A stretch of DNA of 46,659 nt from a filamentous cyanobacterium CCT1 (lineage in GTDB: Bacteria > Cyanobacteriota > Cyanobacteriia > Phormidesmidales > Phormidesmidaceae): contig PYER01000018.1 in assembly GCA_003017855.1 (NCBI GenBank), positions 1-46,659 of the forward strand. Direction: 5' to 3'. Below are positions 17,235 to 24,358 of this stretch, in pieces. Made by a program: the position numbers and the translations under genes. A model generated the notes under the pieces. The model made no database searches and had not been told where the DNA came from. It worked only from the letters and a program-made list of their open reading frames with translations. Position 1 is the first letter of the stretch. Every line of letters starts with the position of its first letter.

Positions 17235-18362
17235 TCAGGCCAAATAAATATTGGGCAGAGAAGTAGGCGCTTGCTGAATGTGCCGAATGATGGCTTGACC
17301 GGCCCGTTCCCCAATAAATTTTTCCTGGGTATACCCCAGCAAAATTTCCCAGGCTTGATCAGGGTATTGCTCCGCCAGCGGCAGGGCTACATCCTCTAGC
17401 ATCCACAGGCCGTGGCGTTCATCTTCTCGGATGTGCAATTCCCAATACCCTGACGATTCTTCGCTCAAATTTAAGCGCTGTGCTGCCATCAAATAGTCGG
17501 TATAGATAGAGGGACCAACGATTTCAAAATAGGTCAGCCCGCCGTTGTAGCGCAGAAAATGCTGCTTGCACTCGGTCAGCAAAAAGTTGTGATTAATGCT
17601 GGCCAACAGCTGCCAGGGGGCCAGATCAAGATATCCTTCTGGGGTCGTGTCGAGGTGCATCTCAGCCATCATTTTGGCGAAAAAGGTAGAGTGTTTGCGG
17701 GCCAGGCGGCCGTTGCCGTACTCTTCCATCAGCACACGAATCAGCATGGCCTGTACTTCGTTGCTGGCGCCACCCAAAATGCGCGACATGCGGCTGGCTT
17801 CTACTAAACCGTCTAGCGATGTAATAGCCAGCAGCCGTCGGTAGCCTTCGCGATCGAGGTCTTCGCGCAAAAAACGTCTATTTTCAGTGATGGGTGGGTT
17901 TAGATCGGCCTCATACCAGTCTCGTAGAGTTTTTTGGACATCCTGCTGTTTCAAAGAGTCAACGTCCATCTGCTCTAGCTCCCAGGCTTGCCAGGCAGAT
18001 TCAATGCGATCGCGCAGCCACTGTAGGTAGAGCGATCGCTCGTTTTTGTAGTGCTGTAGGTCGTCGTACCAAAAAAGGTTGAGGCGATTGATGCGGTAAA
18101 GAATACGCTGCAAAAACCAGTGGGCCGACTCATCCCCAGGGGCTGAGGCATCGCCGTAAGCTAAGGGCAGGGCGGCGGCGATCGCGTCTTCTAGCGCCTC
18201 AACACACTGCGGATTTTGGGTAACCTGCTGGTCAAGATTTTCAAGATTTAGCAGTTCAACAAACTCTTGCTCTAAATGGCTAAAGTCAATGCTCTTGGGT
18301 GTTGATAAATTGTGGCTTGTGGTGTTTTTCCTCAAGTCACGATTGTTGAGGGCAGCAAACAT
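17235..18362 (-). CDS. Heme-oxygenase-like diiron oxidase (iron-containing redox enzyme family)
   Basis: This 375-residue protein has a helical N-terminal region (about 1-160) and a heme-oxygenase-like diiron (HDO) domain (about 165-355). All six expected carboxylate/histidine ligands are visible: E188 in GLVEASRM, E214 in LMEEYGNG, H224 in ARKHSTFF, and H310, D314, H317 in the HxxxDxxH motif HIREDERHG. Enzymes of this fold activate O2 for N-oxygenation, desaturation or C-C cleavage (SznF, BesC, UndA). The ligand order, and as far as I remember the spacing, resemble the central domain of SznF, but no C-terminal cupin is present. It is the first gene of an operon with an NPPY methyltransferase. 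The substrate is unknown. The Shine-Dalgarno before the ATG at 18362 is weak. Confidence 0.85.
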   Translation of the reverse strand: MFAALNNRDLRKNTTSHNLSTPKSIDFSHLEQEFVELLNLENLDQQVTQNPQCVEALEDAIAAALPLAYGDASAPGDESAHWFLQRILYRINRLNLFWYDDLQHYKNERSLYLQWLRDRIESAWQAWELEQMDVDSLKQQDVQKTLRDWYEADLNPPITENRRFLREDLDREGYRRLLAITSLDGLVEASRMSRILGGASNEVQAMLIRVLMEEYGNGRLARKHSTFFAKMMAEMHLDTTPEGYLDLAPWQLLASINHNFLLTECKQHFLRYNGGLTYFEIVGPSIYTDYLMAAQRLNLSEESSGYWELHIREDERHGLWMLEDVALPLAEQYPDQAWEILLGYTQEKFIGERAGQAIIRHIQQAPTSLPNIYLA

Positions 18363-18672
18363 AAAATACCTAAGAAAAATCTTCCCGTTAATTCATTGAT
18401 GACTCATCTAGGGATCAGTCAAGCAGGCAGCCGATCAATAAATTAGGATCTATTCATTGCTTGACCAGCCTAATCACTGTAGCCAAGATTACAGAAATAG
18501 CTTATCCGCCTGTAGGCAGAATATTGAGTTAGAGTCTCAGCCTGATGGAGTTAAGTAGGCTCAGCCTGTGGCGTACTAAAATCGCAGGCCACAATCAAGG
18601 CCGATATCGTCCTATTCAGAGCAACGTTCCATGACGCTGGCGCGTCACTCCAAACGATAAAAAGACTCACAG
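18363..18672. other. Intergenic region upstream of the diiron oxidase
   Basis: This should contain the promoter of the oxidase-methyltransferase operon on the minus strand. I see no open reading frame, RNA gene or clear operator in it. Confidence 0.4.
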
Positions 18673-18702
18673 CCGTTCCCTGAGCAGAGTCGAAGGGAAC
18701 GG
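18673..18702 (-). terminator. Hairpin after alpha-amylase, GAGCAGAGTCGAAGGG-type repeat
   Basis: A perfect 9-bp stem (CCGTTCCCT / AGGGAACGG) encloses GAGCAGAGTCGA. On the minus strand it is followed by CTGTGAGTCTTTTTATCG, so it can end the amylase transcript. The sequence belongs to the common bacterial CCCTGAGCGGAGTCGAAGGG repeat type; an inverted second piece (CGACTCCGCTCAGCCC) and a small TCTCCC-TAC-GGGAGA hairpin lie just to the right, up to 18750. Confidence 0.5.
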
Positions 18703-18778
18703 GCTTTCTCCCTACGGGAGACGTTTCACGAACGACTCCGCTCAGCCCTCGGTTTTTTTAGGGCAAAAAAAGAATGGT

Positions 18779-20257
18779 TTAATGTCGAGGTATCCACACT
18801 GAGACTGAACCTTCAACACAGCAAAACTCGCCCCACCCTTCACGGTCGGTGGTTACTAAAACCTCGCTCTGCTCAGTAATGTCATAGTAAGTACGATTTC
18901 CTGGCCCTACTTTCATGTACTTACAGCTTTTGTCGCCATTAGTCATGACAACCGCCATGCCACCGGGGTGTTCGCTATCTCCCAGGCGTGTCCAACCGAT
19001 AGTGTTGGGGTGGTCAAAATAATCGTGCTGCTCGCCAAATGCGTAGGTATAGCGCACATGGAGAAAGCGATCAATTAGCCACCGGTAGCTATCAAGCCGG
19101 ATGTCACGCTCTCTGCCCTCGCGATCGACATCGGTGTAGTGGGCTCCGTAGTAGTCGGCATAAAAAATACACGGGTACCCTGCCTGACGCAGTAAAATCA
19201 GGGCATAAGCGTGAGGCTTAAACCACGGTTCAATGGTAGATTCTGATGCCTGTAGCGGTTGTGAATCGTGGTTGTCGACCATGGTAACGGCCAACTCAGG
19301 CTGTTGTTGGACCAGGGTTTGGTCGAAAATTGTGGTTAGGTCGTAGCGATCGCCGCTTCTGCTCGCCCGGCTCAGGTTATAGTGCAGCGGTATATCAAAC
19401 AGGTGAATGTGGCCGCCGGTTCTATCAATAAACTTTTGCAGCAGGTTGACGTCGCCGGACCAGTACTCGCCCATAGCAAATAGATGTTGGCCAGTTTCGT
19501 CGCGACAGTGCCGTAGAAAATCAGAGAAAAAATCGGACCTGACATGCTTAACGGCATCAAAGCGAAATCCATCAACTTGGGTGGTCTCAACGTACCAATC
19601 TCCCCACTGTTTTAGAGCCGCCCGCACCTCTTCAGACTGGGTATCTAAATCGCAACCGATTAAAAAAGCGGTGGCTCTGTCCTCAAGATCGCCGTCGTCT
19701 TGCAGAAATTTACCTTTGAACACGTAAATGGCATTCTCATCTTCGCGGTTGGCATCGTAGTCGACGGCATCGAAATGCCACCAGTGCCATTCCATCGTAG
19801 AGTATTGTCCCTGGCGGCCCGGAAACGCGAATTGTGTCCAGGCTTTAATGGTTCGGGTTTCGCCGATCGCATCTTTTTGATTTTCCCAGCTCAGGGGTGT
19901 GGCTTCGACCTCTTCAGTGGCATCGCCCCCCACCATATGATTCAAAATTACATCGGCATAGACGTTTATGCCGACCGTTTTGGCAGCCTGAATGGCGTTG
20001 AGATATTCACTTTTAGTGCCGTACTTGGTGCGAATACTACCTTTTTGATCAAACTCACCTAGATCGTATAAATCGTAGACGCCGTAGCCTGTATCAAAGC
20101 CGCCGCTGCTGCCCTTGTACGCGGGTGGTAGCCAGACGGCGGTAATGCCTACCGCCGCTAAATCATGGGCGCAATCGGCAAATTCTTTCCACAGGCTGCC
20201 ATCCGCTGGCGTGTACCAGTGAAAATATTGCATTATGACGCCATGTGGCTCTGCCAT
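18779..20257 (-). CDS. Alpha-amylase, GH13, cytoplasmic type
   Basis: This enzyme hydrolyses internal alpha-1,4 bonds of glycogen and maltodextrins. At 492 residues and without a signal peptide it fits the intracellular AmyS-like GH13 group. Conserved regions are visible: DVILNHM near 102-108 (region I), GFRFDAVKH with nucleophile D234, acid/base E264 in GEYW, and VDNHD ending at D331. The N-terminus GVIMQYFHWY and the aromatic WLPPAYKG are typical. The gene follows DUF3891 by 16 bp on the same strand, so they should be co-transcribed. With glgC and glgP in the window it belongs to glucan turnover. Confidence 0.95.
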   Translation of the reverse strand: MAEPHGVIMQYFHWYTPADGSLWKEFADCAHDLAAVGITAVWLPPAYKGSSGGFDTGYGVYDLYDLGEFDQKGSIRTKYGTKSEYLNAIQAAKTVGINVYADVILNHMVGGDATEEVEATPLSWENQKDAIGETRTIKAWTQFAFPGRQGQYSTMEWHWWHFDAVDYDANREDENAIYVFKGKFLQDDGDLEDRATAFLIGCDLDTQSEEVRAALKQWGDWYVETTQVDGFRFDAVKHVRSDFFSDFLRHCRDETGQHLFAMGEYWSGDVNLLQKFIDRTGGHIHLFDIPLHYNLSRASRSGDRYDLTTIFDQTLVQQQPELAVTMVDNHDSQPLQASESTIEPWFKPHAYALILLRQAGYPCIFYADYYGAHYTDVDREGRERDIRLDSYRWLIDRFLHVRYTYAFGEQHDYFDHPNTIGWTRLGDSEHPGGMAVVMTNGDKSCKYMKVGPGNRTYYDITEQSEVLVTTDREGWGEFCCVEGSVSVWIPRH

Positions 20258-20273
20258 AGCTGGAGTTTTATGC

Positions 20274-21008
20274 TCAGTCTGATGATTTTTTAAACGTCCA
20301 GGCCAAAGATTTGCGAGGAGCTTCTTTCAGCGCCTGAGTGAGTTCGTCGTTGGACGAAAACTGAAGCTGTGACAGATAGCAGGCGTCAACTTTGACCGTA
20401 AATTTGTCGCAGGAAAATGGCCAGGGTATGACGCTTAAATCGCCAGAATCGAGCTGGTAAACACTGTAGGACTTGCCGCTGGGGCCGTTAGTAATTTCTA
20501 GCTTGCGGCCGGCAGCTGGAATTTGGCGCTGGGAGAGAATCAGCGAGAGGCGATCGCACCACCGCATGTAGGTGTAGGCCTGTTCAGCCTCCTCTGGGCT
20601 GATCTCTAGCTCGGCCTGCCACCGGGCCTGCCGCTGCCGCTGCTCCTTAAGAAAGTTGGCCATCTCTGGGTCTTCCTCGCCCTTGCCCTGGTTCAAAAAG
20701 CACAGGTGCATCGAAATGAGCATGGCGACCCAGCGACCCTGGTAGAGGGCCTCATCGGCGTGCTGACGCAGTTTTTCAATCGGAGATTCTTTCTCTAGCC
20801 TGAAGTCTAAGGGGGCACCGGCCTCGGTGAGCTGATCGTCTTCCCACTCTTTTTCGAGGTGGTCATGGTGGGCGATCGCAGCGATAGTCTCGTAAAGACG
20901 ATAGGTCTGTTTGTCGAGGTCCCAATGGCCCGCAATTTGGGCCGCTAAAAGCGCGTGGGCGCGATGGTAGATGATTTCCCAACCATCGGTTTGAAGATTG
21001 ACGATCAT
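20274..21008 (-). CDS. DUF3891 family protein
   Basis: The 244-residue protein opens with IIYHRAHALLAAQIAGHWD, the signature I associate with DUF3891, followed by AIAHHDHLEKEWED, whose His-His-Asp-His cluster looks like an HD-type metal site. A later ISMHLCFL and MRWCDRLSLILSQ pattern also recalls HD-domain helices (H...HD...D). A metal-dependent hydrolase role is an inference only. It is the first gene of a two-gene operon with the alpha-amylase, 16 bp apart, so a part in glucan or sugar-phosphate metabolism is possible. Confidence 0.75.
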   Translation of the reverse strand: MIVNLQTDGWEIIYHRAHALLAAQIAGHWDLDKQTYRLYETIAAIAHHDHLEKEWEDDQLTEAGAPLDFRLEKESPIEKLRQHADEALYQGRWVAMLISMHLCFLNQGKGEEDPEMANFLKEQRQRQARWQAELEISPEEAEQAYTYMRWCDRLSLILSQRQIPAAGRKLEITNGPSGKSYSVYQLDSGDLSVIPWPFSCDKFTVKVDACYLSQLQFSSNDELTQALKEAPRKSLAWTFKKSSD

Positions 21009-21088
21009 AGATGTTTAGAACGGGGCAAAAGGGAGAGTTGAGTTGAAGCGAATCGCTGCGTTTGATCTAGCCTAATTTTCAGCTTAAG

Positions 21089-21127
21089 TTCCAGGCAGCA
21101 ACAACGTGGGGTTGCTCCTGCCTGGAA
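21089..21127 (-). terminator. Hairpin between lipoprotein and DUF3891 genes
   Basis: A perfect 10-bp stem (TTCCAGGCAG / CTGCCTGGAA), lengthened inside by CAAC/GTTG with a 3-nt bulge, lies 31 bp beyond the lipoprotein stop. No U-tract follows on the minus strand, so it may be a partial terminator or an mRNA-processing structure between the two genes. Confidence 0.4.
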
Positions 21128-21158
21128 TCTAAAACCTCTAATTTAGTCGCTAGCTGCT

Positions 21159-21566
21159 CTAGCTGTGGGGGAGGTCAGGGGTGTTGCGATCGACCGTATT
21201 GGCGGCGCGATCAATGGCTCCCTTGGTGTTTGCTGCGGCATTGTCAGCGGCCCGCTGGGTCGACTTGCCAATGTTTTTAGCCGCCTCTTTTACAGCGTTG
21301 TCGTCGGTGCTTTCGATGCGCTGCTCGGCCTGACGAATCATGCGATCGGCTTTGGCATCGGCGGCACTGGTGTCACGGACGGTATCCTTGTGGGGGTACA
21401 TGGTTTCGTTTTGGCCGGGGCCGGCACTGCCGACACTGTTTCTAGCGGGTGTAGACGACTGGGCGGCGCCGCAGGCGGTGGTTACCAGCACCACTAAACC
21501 GGCCAGAAAAACGATGGCCCACTGCCGCAGAGCGGTAGGATTAAAAACTCGTTTTAGGATTTGCAT
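21159..21566 (-). CDS. Lipoprotein with amphipathic Ala/Asp/Asn-rich helices (DUF6658-like)
   Basis: A 135-residue precursor. Residues 1-32 form a lipoprotein signal (hydrophobic WAIVFLAGLVVLV) with the lipobox ending at the Cys of VTTAC. The mature part carries NETMYPHKDTVRDTS, then long Ala/Asp/Lys/Asn-rich amphipathic helices (ADAKADRMIRQAEQRI, AADNAAANTKGAIDRAANTV) of the sort found in CsbD- and apolipoprotein-like stress proteins. I believe this matches cyanobacterial DUF6658, but from memory only. AAGGAG stands 6 nt before the ATG. It lies 96 bp after the hemerythrin gene on the same strand and may be co-transcribed. Confidence 0.75.
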   Translation of the reverse strand: MQILKRVFNPTALRQWAIVFLAGLVVLVTTACGAAQSSTPARNSVGSAGPGQNETMYPHKDTVRDTSAADAKADRMIRQAEQRIESTDDNAVKEAAKNIGKSTQRAADNAAANTKGAIDRAANTVDRNTPDLPHS

Positions 21567-21662
21567 GAATTGCTCCTTAAAGAACTAAATTGAAACGTCT
21601 GAAATTGACTGGGGCAAACTAGAGGCGTTTGTCCAGTCGGCAGCAGCGCCGCCAGTGTGCGA

Positions 21663-22691
21663 TTACATCTGGCTTTGCAGCTTCTGCTTGCTCTCCTTAA
21701 AGCGCATACCCATGCGCTCGCGGTCTTCCCGGGAGAGATTTTTGCGCATCGAGGCAAACATGGTGCTTTCTTCCTGGCGGGTGTGGTCGCCGACCATGGC
21801 CTTGAGCTGCTTGATTTTGTCCATGAACGCATCGCCCGTCGAGGACATAGACTTGATCTCGTTGAGCAGGTTTTCCATCTCGGCCTGCTCAGCGTAGAGT
21901 TCCTGGGTGTCGTCGTTGCCGTAGAAGGACTGAACGGCAGGGTAGACGACTTCCTCTTCGGCTTTGGAGTGCACCAAAAGGTCTTTGTAGAGCTGACCAA
22001 ACAGGGCTTTGCACTGATCAGCGTTGTCTGCGTTGCGAATTTCGCTGATCAGGGTTTTGGCCTTCTGGTGATCCATAAAGATAAAATCCAGGACATCAGC
22101 GGAGTCGCTGTCCGATGCCTGGGTGGTAGCACTGCCCACAACTCCGGTGGCGGCGGCGATCGCATCCTGCACCCGAGCCCACAGCCCCTGCTGGGGTTCC
22201 TGGCCGGTCAGCTCCAGGGTGCCGAGGTATTCGAGCATGCCCTTGAGTTGCTCCTGGTGGGCGCGATTTTCGAAGTTAACGGTGTTGAGGGGGGCGAGGG
22301 CAGCCTCTACGTCTTTGCCCACTACCTGGGCCGCTTTGTGCACCACCAGACCCGACACCACCTGGCCGTGTTTGAGCAGTTCGTGCTGGGCCATTTTGTC
22401 GTACAGGCTGAGTTCGGAGCGCGAGAAGGCATTTTTGGTCTGGTTGACCAGCTCCTGCACGGTAGATTTAGGCTCAGCCTGCACGCCGTACTGGGTGATA
22501 GCGGTTTCGACAATATCTAAATTCTTTTGATCGTCTTCCAGCATGTCTTCCAAACGCTTGCGCAGATGCTCGTCGCTGCACTGATTTAGAAACTGCTCTT
22601 CGTTGTCAATAATTACACTTTGAATGGCTTTAATGTCAGCCAGTTTTTCGGCGATCGCAGTTCGTTTTTGATCGTTTAAGGTGGCAGGCAT
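21663..22691 (-). CDS. Hemerythrin-domain protein with N-terminal helical domain
   Basis: The C-terminal half (about residues 190-330) is a hemerythrin HHE cation-binding domain: FIFMDHQKAK, DLLVHSKAEEEVVYPAV, ELYAEQAEME and MVGDHTRQEESTMF supply the His/Glu ligands of a non-heme diiron site that binds O2 or reactive species. The N-terminal half (to about 165) is another all-helical unit rich in Glu, His and Gln. Such proteins in cyanobacteria are linked with oxidative or iron stress. Start: ATG 22691 gives MPATLNDQKRTAIAEKLADI; an ATG at 22706 in the same frame would add MEPLS. Neither has a strong Shine-Dalgarno. Confidence 0.85.
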   Translation of the reverse strand: MPATLNDQKRTAIAEKLADIKAIQSVIIDNEEQFLNQCSDEHLRKRLEDMLEDDQKNLDIVETAITQYGVQAEPKSTVQELVNQTKNAFSRSELSLYDKMAQHELLKHGQVVSGLVVHKAAQVVGKDVEAALAPLNTVNFENRAHQEQLKGMLEYLGTLELTGQEPQQGLWARVQDAIAAATGVVGSATTQASDSDSADVLDFIFMDHQKAKTLISEIRNADNADQCKALFGQLYKDLLVHSKAEEEVVYPAVQSFYGNDDTQELYAEQAEMENLLNEIKSMSSTGDAFMDKIKQLKAMVGDHTRQEESTMFASMRKNLSREDRERMGMRFKESKQKLQSQM

Positions 22692-22706
22692 AGAAAGGGG
22701 CTCCAT

Positions 22707-23026
22707 TAGAATACCAACCACAGCCTAATCATTTCAAAGCAAAGCCATATCTATCATTGAGCTGAATCGTTAAGGTCGCCTGAGCGCCTATCTACTTCTC
22801 TAGAGCTAGCCTTAACGGTGGCCTAAAGCCGTCTTAATAAATGCGTAAGAATAAGCAAGTGAAAATTGGGCGTTGCTGAACCCGGCATAAATCAAAAAAT
22901 CAACGCCTCGCGTTGGAGCCAACGACCGTAAGGCCTTTAGCCTAGCTGCGTCTTCACCTTACTCAAGTTCGTGCTTCAAACCAGCAACAACCAAAGGTTT
23001 TGACTTTACTTTGGCCAGGATTTTCT
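22707..23026. other. Intergenic region, no gene
   Basis: About 320 bp. It contains an 8-bp inverted repeat CGTTAAGG (22768-22775) / CCTTAACG (22810-22817), 34 bp apart, and a TTGGGCGTTGCTGAACCCGG stretch (about 22866-22885) that looks like the edge of an insertion-sequence remnant. No coding evidence. Confidence 0.35.
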
Positions 23027-23422
23027 TTAAGAATTTTGGTCAGCGATCGCCACGTGGTTGCTGTCTACCTCGCGGGTACCGTCTACCCGCCTGGCCACAT
23101 CAACAATGCGCTCCAGGGTGGTGCGATCGCTCACCTCGCCCGTCAGCTGAATGGTGCTGCCATGCTGAATCAGGGTCAGGGTTTCGATAGCAGTCAGGTC
23201 AGACTCGCGATCGAGCGCCTCAGCCAGGCGACGCACCAGCCCAAAAGTGTCGTACTCCCCCTCTAGGCCCATGTACTCCGGCGGCGGCGGCGGCACGTGC
23301 TGCCCTGCTTTCTCGCGAAGTTCGTCGTCGTAGGTATTGGTTAGGCCCGGCGTCATCGAGCTGGGCGATGATCCATGGGAGATGGTGCAGTGGTCAAAGT
23401 CAATGTGATTTTCCCAAGTCAT
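23027..23422 (-). CDS. BON-domain protein (131 aa)
   Basis: The C-terminal 70 residues form a BON domain: VRRLAEALDRESDL, then IQHGSTIQLTGEVSDRTTLERI and VARRVDGTREVDSNHV, with the typical central glycine (LTGEV). BON domains bind membranes or phospholipid surfaces. No signal peptide is visible; the first 60 residues are polar, with a PPPPPEYMG stretch, so it is probably cytoplasmic. An AGAGGTG Shine-Dalgarno precedes the ATG at 23422. A second BON protein, with an export signal, is at 27720. Confidence 0.85.
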   Translation of the reverse strand: MTWENHIDFDHCTISHGSSPSSMTPGLTNTYDDELREKAGQHVPPPPPEYMGLEGEYDTFGLVRRLAEALDRESDLTAIETLTLIQHGSTIQLTGEVSDRTTLERIVDVARRVDGTREVDSNHVAIADQNS

Positions 23423-23436
23423 GGCTACACCTCTTG

Positions 23437-23481
23437 TCTACGGAATCAGGATCTACGGAATCAGCGCCTGCGGAATGGCTG
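23437..23481. repeat. Three tandem 15-bp units upstream of the BON gene
   Basis: The units TCTACGGAATCAGGA, TCTACGGAATCAGCG and CCTGCGGAATGGCTG follow each other without spacing. They begin 15 bp before the BON start codon, in its leader or promoter. The rest of the gap to 23700 shows nothing clear. Confidence 0.5.
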
Positions 23482-23700
23482 AAGCGGGGCGATCGCTGCA
23501 CCGGGCCAGAACCTAGCGGCTTGGCAGCGGGTGAGGTAGATGGATGTCCAGTCAACTCCTGGTTTCAGGCATCGCACAAATAGCTGTAGCCAGTTGGGTT
23601 AGGGGGTCTGTCAGACAAGCGTTCAAGCGTCTTCAGGCTTATTGATGTGCCTAACCCAGTAACTTTGGCCATACCTCACCTAGCAGCGCAGTGCTGACGC

Positions 23701-24255
23701 CTACCGCTCCATCGTTTCACCGGGGCCGACAATGCCGACCTTGTGGCGAAACATCAGCTCGCCCCCAAACCAGCCGCTGGCCAGCAATAGCCCAGACACT
23801 ACTAGCGACAGCACCAACCCCACGGGCAAAATTGCTCCCGCCGGATCGCCCCACCGCAAAATAACGTTGATAATGCTGAGCACCAGCGCTCCTACATTGA
23901 GGGCCATGTGAGCCCATCCGGCAGTACGCTGACGTGCCCGAGGAATATTGATAAAGTCGGCCATGCCGGTAATGGCGGCGGCGATCGCCGACAGCACCCC
24001 CAGCCCCAACAGCCAAATACTGGCCCTGGCCCAGAAGAAATCTTGAGTGAGCCAGTAGCCCAGGTCAGCGCCCGCCGCACCGCTCAAAAATGCGATCGGA
24101 AAAATAACGATAATGGGATGAATGGGATGCCCAAAAATAGCTACCGAACTGGTAATGCCGGTACCTCGATATTCCGTAGCCCGGCTGTCGATCAGCGGCG
24201 GCAAATTGGGATACGGTACCTGGTTAGACTGATTCTGATAATCTTGACCGGCCAT
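23701..24255 (-). CDS. DUF2231 membrane protein
   Basis: A 184-residue protein with a 45-residue polar N-terminus (NLPPLIDSRATEYRGTGI) and four membrane helices (about 45-70, 78-100, 113-137, 143-168). IFGHPIHPIIVIFPIAFL is the DUF2231 signature, with two His in the first helix, and GWAHMALNVGAL supplies another His in helix 3; these could bind heme or metal. Function is unproven. The frame is open further upstream, but AGAGGA stands 7-8 nt before the ATG at 24255, giving MAGQDYQNQ as the start. It lies 103 bp downstream of crtO on the same strand. Confidence 0.85.
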   Translation of the reverse strand: MAGQDYQNQSNQVPYPNLPPLIDSRATEYRGTGITSSVAIFGHPIHPIIVIFPIAFLSGAAGADLGYWLTQDFFWARASIWLLGLGVLSAIAAAITGMADFINIPRARQRTAGWAHMALNVGALVLSIINVILRWGDPAGAILPVGLVLSLVVSGLLLASGWFGGELMFRHKVGIVGPGETMER

Positions 24256-24358
24256 AGCAGTGTCCTCTAAAAATGTGCCAGAAAAGTAAACAATCGATCG
24301 GGGCTCTCGTTCAACAGGCGCCACCGACCAGGTTTCCGCAGGCTGGTGGCGCATAGCT

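Noticed and set aside
21657-22520. Long plus-strand frame (287 codons) opposite the hemerythrin gene
   Set aside because: It is the antisense of a well-supported hemerythrin gene; its product is low-complexity with no known motif and no Shine-Dalgarno.
22866-22885. Insertion-sequence edge TTGGGCGTTGCTGAACCCGG
   Set aside because: Only one end is visible and no transposase reading frame follows, so an IS call cannot be supported.
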